A stretch of 64,000 bases of DNA. It comes from Bog-473 sp963834405. Lineage in GTDB: Bacteria > Actinomycetota > Acidimicrobiia > Acidimicrobiales > RAAP-2. Made by a program: the position numbers and the translations under genes. The number at the start of each line of letters is the position of its first letter. The first letter of the stretch is position 1. Below are positions 1 to 7,172 of this stretch, piece by piece. The notes under the pieces were generated by a model. It searched no databases and was not told the origin of the DNA. It saw only the letters and a list, made by a program, of their open reading frames with translations. Where the stretch lies: the NCBI GenBank assembly GCA_963834405.1, contig CAWIBX010000005.1, forward strand, positions 558,001 to 622,000. The letters are read 5' to 3'.

Positions 1-484
1 TGTGGCCGCCGCCCTCGGCGCCCTGGGCGATGACGGCGTCGACGCCCCACTCGGCCACCTTTTCGGCGTGGCGCCGGGCGCCCACGGTCGGCACGACGAA
101 GAGGCCTGCCTCCTTGCAGCGCGCCACGAGGGCGGGATTGGGAGCCTGGGCGAAGCTGGCCACGCGGGCGCCCGTCTGGATCATCAGCTCTATGCGCTCG
201 CCGACGTCGGCCACGTCGGTGCGCAGGTTGACCCCGAACGGCGCGGCGGTACGGCTGCGCACCTCCGCGATGGCCTTGGCGAGGTCGTCGAGCGTCATGG
301 TGGCCGAGGCGAGGATGCCGAGGCCGCCCGCTTCGCACGTGGCGGCGACGAGGCGGGGTCCCGCCACCCAGCCCATCCCGGTCTGCACGAGCGGGTACCG
401 GATGCCGACCCGCTCGCACAGCGCGGTGTGCAGCGCCGGGTGGAGCGGGCCGGGGGCGTCCGGGGCGCCGGGGGTCGCGGTCAG
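1..484 (-). CDS. IpdC-like flavin reductase (NPD/nitronate monooxygenase fold), partial
   Basis: The minus strand reads as the N-terminal part of an NPD-type TIM-barrel flavoprotein, with the family-typical segments VQTGMGWVAGPRLVAA near the start and VDAVIAQGAEGGGH at the window edge; the C-terminus lies off the window. It follows ipdB on the same strand. In mycobacteria the gene in this position (ipdC) encodes a reductase needed for steroid C/D-ring breakdown, so the same role is inferred from order. There is no in-frame ATG, GTG or TTG before the conserved start. The best candidates are CTG at 484, overlapping the ipdB stop as CTGA, or CTG at 433. Confidence 0.75.
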   Translation of the reverse strand, partial: MTATPGAPDAPGPLHPALHTALCERVGIRYPLVQTGMGWVAGPRLVAATCEAGGLGILASATMTLDDLAKAIAEVRSRTAAPFGVNLRTDVADVGERIELMIQTGARVASFAQAPNPALVARCKEAGLFVVPTVGARRHAEKVAEWGVDAVIAQGAEGGGH

Positions 485-1269
485 GTCCGCACCTCGCGGT
501 CGCGCAGCAAACCCGGGTCCAGCACGACCCGGATGAGGTCGAGCTCCTCGAGGGTGGGCGGGCGCGTCTCGGCGACGTCGGCGGGGACGCTGAGCTCGAA
601 GCCGGTAGCGGCCACGATCTCGTCGACCGTCACGCCGGGGTGGTATGAGCTCAGCCGCATGGTGTGGTCCGGCGTCTCGAAGTCGAACACCCCCAGGTTC
701 GACACGACCCGGCGGATGTCGTGGAACCGCGTCGCCCCGGCGCCGGCCGCGGCGGCCCGGCCGTAACCGACACCGCTCACGACGTCGACGTGCGCGACGA
801 AGGTGCGGACGCTGTGGTCAGGGACCCAGTAGCTCGTCGGGTGGTTGACGGAGTTGCCCGGCGCGCCGCGCACGCCCACGAGCTGCACCTTGGGCCGGCG
901 GTGGTCGCCGATGGCCGAGATGTTCTGGTTGCCGGTACGGTCGATCTGGCTCGCCATCATCATGATGTGGCGCCGGCCCGACCACACCACGTCGAACACG
1001 CTGCGGTAGGGCATGGCCGCCTCGCGCAGGATCTCGCCTGGCGGGGTGGCGAGGGACGGCGCGCCCACCATGAGCGCGGCCTCGCCGTCGGTAAGCACGA
1101 GGTCGGGTGCGAAGGTGAGCTTGGCCAGCCGGGCACCGAGCGAGGGGATGGTGCCGAAGGGGCTCGCCATGACCTCGCCGGCGCTGCGCCAGGCGTCGGC
1201 GCAGGCGATCACGCAGGACTCGGCGCGGGAGACGCCGGGGCTGACGTTCGTGAGCGCGTCGGGGCTCAC
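481..1269 (-). CDS. ipdB: CoA-transferase-family subunit B, steroid ring hydrolase IpdB
   Basis: This 262-residue protein belongs to the class I CoA-transferase fold (beta subunit). Together with IpdA it is expected to form a heterodimer; the characterised mycobacterial IpdAB opens the last steroid ring (COCHEA-CoA) by hydrolysis rather than CoA transfer. The GTG start at 1269 gives a 4-bp GTGA overlap with the ipdA stop; a longer in-frame extension to 1347 would run inside ipdA and is rejected. The segment HIMMMASQIDRTGNQNISA is typical of the subunit. It lies in the operon echA20-ipdA-ipdB-ipdC-like. Family assignment is firm; the substrate is inferred from order. Confidence 0.85.
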   Translation of the reverse strand: MSPDALTNVSPGVSRAESCVIACADAWRSAGEVMASPFGTIPSLGARLAKLTFAPDLVLTDGEAALMVGAPSLATPPGEILREAAMPYRSVFDVVWSGRRHIMMMASQIDRTGNQNISAIGDHRRPKVQLVGVRGAPGNSVNHPTSYWVPDHSVRTFVAHVDVVSGVGYGRAAAAGAGATRFHDIRRVVSNLGVFDFETPDHTMRLSSYHPGVTVDEIVAATGFELSVPADVAETRPPTLEELDLIRVVLDPGLLRDREVRT

Positions 1270-2159
1270 GCCTGGGCCCGTTCCTTCACCCGGGCCTGGT
1301 ACTCGTCCTCGGGCACCAGGACGTAGCGCTTGGCGAAGGCCTCCCACTCGGCGGGGTCGCCGGCTGCCGCGGCGTACTCCTTCTGGAAGGCCTCGTCGCG
1401 CCCGTAGTCGGGCGGGTTGGCCGTGAAATGGGCGCCGCCGGGCGCCGGCGCCACCCCGTCGGTGAGCATGCGGTGGATGGGCACGCTCGAGAGCGGGTTG
1501 GTGCCCCCGGCCAGCGTCCCGTTCTCGACGATGCGTTCGGCCGTCACGAAGCGGCGTTCGGCCGCGCCGAGGAACAGCGGGTCGAAGAACGCGTCGGGGC
1601 TGAGCACCTGCGCGTTGCCGGCCGAGTCGGCCCGGTTGGTGTGGACGATGGCCGCATCGAGGTGCAGGGCCGGCATGGCGACCAGCTCCACGTCAGCGTC
1701 GGCGGGGTCGGACAGGTGGGGGCTGCCGATGCCGTAGGGGGAGCGGACGAGCGCGATGTCGGGGTTGACGGCGAGGACGTCGGAGCCCAGCCCGGCGCGC
1801 GTGGGCAGGAAGGGCACCCGCCACGCCGCGGCCTGGAGCCCGAGGAAGAACATGCCCTCGTCCACCTCCATCACCTCGACCTGCCCGTGCTGGCGGGCGG
1901 CGCGCCAGTGCGGATCGAGCGCGATGGAGTCGAGCGTGACGAAGCCGCACACGACCTTGCACACCTTGTGCGTGGCGCAGAGCAGCCCGACGTCGGGCCC
2001 GCCGTAGGCGACGACGGTCAGGTCGGTGAGTGACGAGCGGCAGATGGCGCGCACCACGGCCATGGGCTTGCGCCGGGAGCCCCAGCCGCCGATGCCGATG
2101 GTCATGCCCGAGCGGAGCTCGCCCACGATGTCGTCGACGGTGGTGCGCTTGTCGGGCAC
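1266..2159 (-). CDS. ipdA: CoA-transferase-family subunit A, steroid ring hydrolase IpdA
   Basis: A 297-residue alpha subunit of the class I CoA-transferase fold, with the N-terminal glycine-rich segment MTIGIGGWGSRRKPM that begins the CoA-binding region and the internal segment HTNRADSAGNAQ. It pairs with the overlapping ipdB product. In mycobacteria the complex hydrolyses the final carbocyclic ring of cholesterol. The GTG start at 2159 lies 7 bp downstream of the echA20 stop, with a GAGCGGG ribosome-site-like stretch, so the genes are probably co-transcribed and translated together. The length matches the mycobacterial protein. Confidence 0.86.
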   Translation of the reverse strand: MPDKRTTVDDIVGELRSGMTIGIGGWGSRRKPMAVVRAICRSSLTDLTVVAYGGPDVGLLCATHKVCKVVCGFVTLDSIALDPHWRAARQHGQVEVMEVDEGMFFLGLQAAAWRVPFLPTRAGLGSDVLAVNPDIALVRSPYGIGSPHLSDPADADVELVAMPALHLDAAIVHTNRADSAGNAQVLSPDAFFDPLFLGAAERRFVTAERIVENGTLAGGTNPLSSVPIHRMLTDGVAPAPGGAHFTANPPDYGRDEAFQKEYAAAAGDPAEWEAFAKRYVLVPEDEYQARVKERAQA

Positions 2160-2166
2160 TACCCGC

Positions 2167-2925
2167 TCATTTGGAGGTGTCGGCGTCGCGCTTCTCGACG
2201 AAGGCGGCGCGCTGCTCGTCGGCCACCCCGCGCACGTGGAGCTCGTAGGTGAAGCCCTGCTCGTAGCGGTAGCTCCGCTTCACGTCGACGGGGTCGATCC
2301 CGTTGAGCGACTCCTTGGCGCGGCGGATGATGGTCGGGCTCTTGGTCGCGATGGCGGCGGCCAGCTCACGTGTCGCCGCCAGGAGGCGGTCCGGCGGTAC
2401 CACCGCGGCGACCGATCCATAGGACGCCAGCTCGGCGGCCGTGATCGGCTCGGCCGTGTAGACCATCTTGCGCACGGCGTGCTGGGGGACCAGGCGGGCC
2501 AGGTGGGTGGCCGCGCCGAGCGCGCCACGGTCCACTTCGGGCAGGCCGAAGGTGGCGTCCTCCGACGCCACGACGATGTCGGCGTTGCCGACGAGGCCGA
2601 TGCCGCCGCCCAGGCAGAACCCGTTGACCGCCGCGATGACGGGCACCTCGCAGTCGTACACGGCGGCGAAGGCGGCGAAGCAGCCGCGGTTGGCGCCGAC
2701 GAGGGCCTCGTCGCCCTTGGCGTTGATCTCCTTGATATCGACGCCGGCGCAGAAGCCGCGTCCTGTCGCCCGCAGTATGACGACCCGGTTGTCGGGGACC
2801 CGTCCCGCCTCGGTGAGCGCGTCGGCCAGCGCGAACCAGCCCGCCACGTCGAGGGCGTTGACCGGAGGGTGGTCGATGACCACCTCGGCGACGCCGTCGA
2901 GCTCCTGGAGGGTCTGGATCGGCAT
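2167..2925 (-). CDS. echA20: Enoyl-CoA hydratase/isomerase-family ring hydrolase EchA20
   Basis: A 252-residue crotonase-fold protein. The oxyanion-hole segments are RGFCAGVDIKEI near residue 57 and NGFCLGGGIGLVG near residue 101, followed by the conserved PEVDRGALGAA region. In mycobacteria EchA20 opens steroid ring D of the HIEC-CoA intermediate, directly before IpdAB acts. Here it is the first gene of the operon and is followed by ipdA, ipdB and an ipdC-like gene in the mycobacterial order. The C-terminal tail beyond residue 230 is longer than in simple beta-oxidation hydratases. The fold is certain; the specific reaction is inferred from gene order and sequence flavour. Confidence 0.85.
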   Translation of the reverse strand: MPIQTLQELDGVAEVVIDHPPVNALDVAGWFALADALTEAGRVPDNRVVILRATGRGFCAGVDIKEINAKGDEALVGANRGCFAAFAAVYDCEVPVIAAVNGFCLGGGIGLVGNADIVVASEDATFGLPEVDRGALGAATHLARLVPQHAVRKMVYTAEPITAAELASYGSVAAVVPPDRLLAATRELAAAIATKSPTIIRRAKESLNGIDPVDVKRSYRYEQGFTYELHVRGVADEQRAAFVEKRDADTSK

Positions 2926-3042
2926 GGCGGAGGGAACTTAGGCCAGGGCGCTCGCACGGGCCAACGGGGGCCTGCCCGGGCCGGGGCAGGGACGGGGCCG
3001 GGGCGGGGCCGGGGCGGGGCAGACCACCTAGGGTGGCGAGCC

Positions 3043-3801
3043 GTGACGCAGCCGGCCTTCGACTTCAGCGAACAGGTCGTCGTGGTGACCGGCGGATCGC
3101 GCGGGGTGGGTGCCGGCATAGTGGCTGCGTTCGTCGGCGCGGGCGCACGCGTCGTGACCTGCGGCCGCCACGAGGCGACGGTCGACGGTGCGGTCTTCGT
3201 CACCGCCGACGTACGCAAGCCGGCCGACGCCGAACGCGTGATCGCCAAGGCGATAGAACAGTTCGGCCGGCTCGACGTCCTCGTGAACAACGCCGGCGGC
3301 GCGCCCCACGCCCTGGCGGCCGAGCAGACCCCCCGCTTCGTCGAGGCGGTGGTCGGACTCAATCTGCTGGCCCCGCTGTGGTGCGCCCAGTCGGCGCACA
3401 AGGTGATGGTGGTGCAGGAGGACGGCGGCTGCATCGTGAACGTGGCCAGCGTGTCGGGGCTGCGCCCGTCGCCGGGGGCCTCCGCCTACGGCGCCGCCAA
3501 GGCGGGGCTCATCAACCTCACCGCGACGCTGGCCATGGAGTGGGCGCCGCTGGTCCGGGTGAACTGCGTGAGTGCCGGGCTGCTCGACACCGGTGCGGGC
3601 GACGACTTCTACGGCGGGCCCGGGGGCCTGGCCAGGGTGGCGGCCACGGTGCCCCTCGGGCGGATGGGCACGCCCGACGACGTGGCGCAGGCGTGCCTGT
3701 TCCTGGCGAGCCCGGCGGCGGCCTTCGTGTCGGGAGCGAACCTCGTCCTCGACGGCGGCGGCGAGGAGCCGCCCTTCCTGGGCGCGTTGCGCGAGGAGTA
3801 G
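3043..3801 (+). CDS. Short-chain dehydrogenase/reductase, divergent from the ring-degradation operon
   Basis: A 252-residue classical SDR. The Rossmann nucleotide motif TGGSRGVG is near residue 17, NNAGG near 86, catalytic Ser in VASVSGL, and the YGAAK catalytic Tyr/Lys. The GTG start at 3043 follows a G-rich leader. An open frame extends far upstream but is antisense to echA20 and is not coding. Divergent SDR genes flank echA20 in mycobacterial steroid clusters too, so oxidation of a hydroxyacyl-CoA or steroid intermediate is likely, though the substrate cannot be read from sequence. Cofactor preference (NAD versus NADP) is not assigned. Confidence 0.85.
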   Translation: MTQPAFDFSEQVVVVTGGSRGVGAGIVAAFVGAGARVVTCGRHEATVDGAVFVTADVRKPADAERVIAKAIEQFGRLDVLVNNAGGAPHALAAEQTPRFVEAVVGLNLLAPLWCAQSAHKVMVVQEDGGCIVNVASVSGLRPSPGASAYGAAKAGLINLTATLAMEWAPLVRVNCVSAGLLDTGAGDDFYGGPGGLARVAATVPLGRMGTPDDVAQACLFLASPAAAFVSGANLVLDGGGEEPPFLGALREE

Positions 3802-3938
3802 GCGGGAAGGCCGGGGCCGGCGCCGGACGGCCGAGGGGCCGCAGGGCCGGCGGAGCGGTCCCGAGCGCCCGTTCGGTCCACGTCGACGAACTCGGCGATT
3901 AGGGGCGAACGGGGGCTTAGCTGCTAGACACAACGACC

Positions 3939-5093
3939 GTGAAATTGGCGGTCCCCACCGAGACGCGCCCCGGGGAGCGCCGTGTGGCCCTCGTCCCGGA
4001 CGTGGCCAAGAAGCTGGTGGGCGCCGGCTGGGAGATCGCCGTCCAGGCCGGGGCAGGCGCCGCGGCCGCCTTCTCCGACGCCGCGTTCGCGAACGCCGGG
4101 GCGACGGTGGCGCCGGATGCCGGATCGACGGTGTCGGGTGCGGGCCTGGTCGTGAAGGTCAACCCGCCGTCAGCGGAGGAGGCCGCCGCGCTGCCCGAGG
4201 GCGCCGCGTTGTTGAGCTTCTTCGGGGTCGCCCAGGCCGAGGACGCGGTGCGCGCGCTGGCCGACCGGGGCGCCACCGTCTTCAGCTTCGACCTGCTGCC
4301 GCGTATCAGCCGGGCGCAGAGCATGGACGCGCTGAGCTCGCAGGCCACGGTGTCGGGCTACCGGGCCGGGCTGGCGGCGGCCGAGCATCTCGCCAAGTTC
4401 TTCCCGATGTTCATGACGGCGGCCGGCACGGTGCCCCCGGCCAAGGTCCTCGTGATGGGCGTGGGGGTGGCCGGCCTCCAGTCGATCGCGACGGCGCGGC
4501 GCCTCGGCGCCGTGGTGAAGGCGTACGACGTACGCGCCGCGGCCAAGGAGGAGGCGGAGAGCCTCGGCGCCACCTTCCTCGACACCGGCGTCTCGGCCGA
4601 GGGCACCGGCGGGTACGCCCGCGAGCTGACCCCCGAGGAGCTCGACCGCCAGGGCGCGGCGCTGGCCGAGGAGGTCGGCCGCTCCGACGTGGTCATCACG
4701 ACGGCGGCCGTGCCGGGCCGCAAGGCGCCTGTGCTCGTGACCGCAGCGATGGTGGAGGGCATGGCCGAGGGGGCGGTGGTGGTCGACATGGCGGCCGACC
4801 AGGGCGGCAACTGCGAGCTCACGCAGGATGGCGAGACGGTGGAGCACAACGGCGTGCAGATTGTGGGCATGGCCAACCCGCCGGCGGGCATGCCCACCCA
4901 CGCCAGCTTCCTCTACGCCCGCAACGTGGCCAACGTCCTGGGGTTGATGGGTCCCGAGGGCACGCTGGCGCCGGACTGGGACGACGAGATCGTGACCGGC
5001 ATGTGCGTGCTGCGGGACGGCAAGCCCGTAGCGCCGGCGGCGGTGGAGCTGCTCGGCCGTGGCGTCGGCGGAACGGGGGGTGCACAGTCGTGA
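3939..5093 (+). CDS. pntAA: NAD(P) transhydrogenase subunit alpha, part 1
   Basis: A 384-residue cytosolic NAD(H)-binding subunit of the proton-translocating transhydrogenase. The N-terminus carries the family hallmark ETRPGERRVALVPD, and a Rossmann GVGVAGLQSIATARRLGA segment starts near residue 173. The mobile-loop/DQGGNCE segment is near residue 288. It is the split form seen in many actinobacteria and alphaproteobacteria, with the membrane segments on separate genes downstream. The GTG start at 3939 lacks a strong ribosome site. The stop overlaps the next gene by one base. The complex uses the proton gradient to reduce NADP with NADH, supplying NADPH for lipid and steroid metabolism. Confidence 0.95.
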   Translation: MKLAVPTETRPGERRVALVPDVAKKLVGAGWEIAVQAGAGAAAAFSDAAFANAGATVAPDAGSTVSGAGLVVKVNPPSAEEAAALPEGAALLSFFGVAQAEDAVRALADRGATVFSFDLLPRISRAQSMDALSSQATVSGYRAGLAAAEHLAKFFPMFMTAAGTVPPAKVLVMGVGVAGLQSIATARRLGAVVKAYDVRAAAKEEAESLGATFLDTGVSAEGTGGYARELTPEELDRQGAALAEEVGRSDVVITTAAVPGRKAPVLVTAAMVEGMAEGAVVVDMAADQGGNCELTQDGETVEHNGVQIVGMANPPAGMPTHASFLYARNVANVLGLMGPEGTLAPDWDDEIVTGMCVLRDGKPVAPAAVELLGRGVGGTGGAQS

Positions 5094-5515
5094 TGGGGTT
5101 GTTGGGATTCGTAGAGCCGACGACGACGACGGGGATCGTCGCCTACCTCACCGTCTTCGTGTTGGCAGCCTTCGTGGGGATAGAGGTCGTCTCGAAGGTC
5201 CCCAGCATCCTCCACACCCCGCTGATGTCGGGGTCCAACGCGATCCACGGCATCGTGCTCGTCGGCGCCCTCGTCGTCATGGGCGACGCTCATGGCACGG
5301 CGCAACTGGTCCTCGGGTTCCTGGCCGTATTCCTCGCCACGCTGAACATCGTCGGCGGATTCGTGGTGACCGACCGCATGCTGGAGATGTTCAAAGGCAA
5401 GCCCGGTGAGCGGGCCAAGGCGTCGGCCGCGGCGACCAAGGCCGAGGACGCCGCAGCCGGGCCGGGCGGTGACGGGTCGGCCGCCGCCAGTGGCGGGACC
5501 GGGGGTGCGGCCTGA
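5093..5515 (+). CDS. pntAB: NAD(P) transhydrogenase subunit alpha, part 2 (membrane)
   Basis: A 140-residue membrane subunit with three hydrophobic segments (about residues 12-33, 45-62 and 68-90) and the conserved SGSNAIHGIVLVGA loop. The C-terminal 40 residues are Ala/Gly/Lys-rich and probably disordered. The ATG at 5093 overlaps the pntAA stop (TGATG); a GTG one codon earlier is an equal alternative. The stop overlaps pntB in the same way, so the three genes are translationally coupled. It contributes part of the proton channel of the transhydrogenase. Confidence 0.93.
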   Translation: MGLLGFVEPTTTTGIVAYLTVFVLAAFVGIEVVSKVPSILHTPLMSGSNAIHGIVLVGALVVMGDAHGTAQLVLGFLAVFLATLNIVGGFVVTDRMLEMFKGKPGERAKASAAATKAEDAAAGPGGDGSAAASGGTGGAA

Positions 5516-6933
5516 TGCTGGCGGCGTCCTTCACCCTGGATACCGCGCGCGACCTCGCCTATCTGGTCGCCATTGCGGGCTTCATCTTCGCCCTCAAGGG
5601 CCTCAGCTCACCTAAGCACGCCCGCCAGGGGGAACTGGTCGGTGCGGCGGCGGCGGCGCTGGCCGTCGGCATGACGTTTACCCTGCCGACGCTGCGCCAC
5701 TCGGGGAAGAACCTCGTGCTGGCGCTCATCGCCATGGCGCTCGGCGCGGCCATCGCGGTGCCGGTGGCGCGCTTCGTGAAGATGACGGCGATGCCACAGC
5801 TCGTGGCCATCTTCAACGGGGTGGGCGGCGGCGCGGCGGCGCTCATCTCCATCGTGGAGCTGCTGCACCTGCACTTCCTCGGGCTGCAGCCCGCGGTCTA
5901 CGTCACGGCCGAGGTGCTGCTCGGCGTCCTGATCGGGTCGGTGTCGTTCTCGGGGAGCGCGATTGCGTTCATCAAGCTGCAGGAGCTCATCACGGGGCGG
6001 CCCATCACCTACCCGGGCCAGCAGCAGATCAACGGCCTCGTCGGCCTCGCCATCGCGGCGATCATCGTCCTCGCGCTCGTCACCGGCAGCATCGTCTACG
6101 TCTGGGTGATCCTCGGCCTGGCGCTGGTGCTCGGGGTGATCTTCGTGCTGCCCATCGGGGGCGCCGACGTGCCGGTGCTCATTTCGCTGCTCAACTCGTT
6201 CACCGGTCTGGCCGTGGCCGCTTCGGGCTTCGTGCTCAACAACTACCTGCTAATCGTCGCCGGCACCCTGGTCGGGGCGTCCGGCATCATCCTGACCCGG
6301 CTGATGAGCGCGGCCATGGGCCGGTCCCTGCCCAACATCCTGTTCAGCGCGTTCGGTGCCGTCATCACCGCCACCGGCGGGGAGGAAGGGGACGCCTCGC
6401 GGCCGGTGCGCACCGGCACGCCCGAGGACGTCGGCGTCCTGCTGGCCTACGCGCACAAGGTCGTCATCATCCCGGGCTACGGGCTCGCCGTGGCGCAGGC
6501 CCAGCACACGGCGCGCGAGCTCGAAGAGGTTTTGAAAGCGCGTGGGGTGGAGACGTTCTTCGCCATCCACCCCGTGGCCGGACGGATGCCCGGCCACATG
6601 AACGTGCTGCTGGCGGAGGCCAACGTCCCCTACGAGGACCTCAAGGAGATGGACGAGGCCAACCCCGAGATGCCGTCGGCGGACGTCGCGCTCGTGGTCG
6701 GCGCCAACGACACGGTGAACCCCGCGGCCAAGTCGACGCCGGGTAGCCCCATATACGGCATGCCGATCATCCACGCCGACGAGGCGGAGAACATCATCTT
6801 CCTGAAGCGGTCGATGCGTCCGGGATTCGCCGGCATCGACAACGACCTCCTCTACGACCCCAAGACGACCATGCTCTTCGGCGACGCCAAGGACACGTTG
6901 CAGAAGTTGGTGGCGGCGGTGGGGGACGCCTGA
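5515..6933 (+). CDS. pntB: NAD(P) transhydrogenase subunit beta
   Basis: A 472-residue subunit with about eight to nine membrane helices over residues 1-270, followed by a cytosolic NADP(H)-binding domain. Characteristic segments are YPGQQQINGLVG in the membrane part, and PGYGLAVAQAQH and HPVAGRMPGHMNVLLAEA in the NADP domain, ending with the LKRSM and LFGDAK region. The length is that of the family. The start codon overlaps the pntAB stop (TGATG). The last gene of the pnt operon, it is followed by a G-rich repeat that may end transcription. Confidence 0.95.
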   Translation: MLAASFTLDTARDLAYLVAIAGFIFALKGLSSPKHARQGELVGAAAAALAVGMTFTLPTLRHSGKNLVLALIAMALGAAIAVPVARFVKMTAMPQLVAIFNGVGGGAAALISIVELLHLHFLGLQPAVYVTAEVLLGVLIGSVSFSGSAIAFIKLQELITGRPITYPGQQQINGLVGLAIAAIIVLALVTGSIVYVWVILGLALVLGVIFVLPIGGADVPVLISLLNSFTGLAVAASGFVLNNYLLIVAGTLVGASGIILTRLMSAAMGRSLPNILFSAFGAVITATGGEEGDASRPVRTGTPEDVGVLLAYAHKVVIIPGYGLAVAQAQHTARELEEVLKARGVETFFAIHPVAGRMPGHMNVLLAEANVPYEDLKEMDEANPEMPSADVALVVGANDTVNPAAKSTPGSPIYGMPIIHADEAENIIFLKRSMRPGFAGIDNDLLYDPKTTMLFGDAKDTLQKLVAAVGDA

Positions 6934-6937
6934 GTCG

Positions 6938-7047
6938 ACGGCCGGGAGGTCGGGGAGGGCCAGGGAGGCCGGGGAGGTCGGGGGGGTCGGGGGGGTCGGG
7001 GAGGTCGGGGAGGTCGGGGAGGTCGGAGAGGCCGGAGAGGCGGGGGC
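6938..7047 (+). repeat. G-rich tandem repeat (GGGGAGGTC-type units)
   Basis: Right after pntB the top strand is an irregular tandem array of 8-10-base units of the form GGGGAGGTC, GGGGGGTC and GGAGAGGCC, running about 110 bases with almost no C or A runs. Many G-runs of three to seven bases in series could form G-quadruplexes in single-stranded DNA or RNA, and the array may act as a terminator or a polymerase pause between pntB and the next gene. Open frames across it on the minus strand (PTSPTSPTSP repeats) are a by-product of the repeat. Confidence 0.75.
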
Positions 7048-7172
7048 GTCCTTCCGCCTAGGTATTTTTAAAAGTATCAACGGATCGGTGTAGCGCCCGC
7101 GGCGCCCCTGCTGGTGCGCCGAAATGAGGTCGGTACCGTAGGTAAACGACCGTTTGAGCCGTTTACCGAGAG

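Noticed and set aside
2..766. Long plus-strand open frames over the first 3.8 kb
   Set aside because: They are antisense shadows of the high-GC ipdC-like, ipdB, ipdA and echA20 genes; composition is Ala/Arg/Gly-biased with no known motif.
2026..3042. A 590-residue SDR with a long N-terminal extension
   Set aside because: The extension is antisense to echA20 and low in complexity; the SDR fold begins at GTG 3043.
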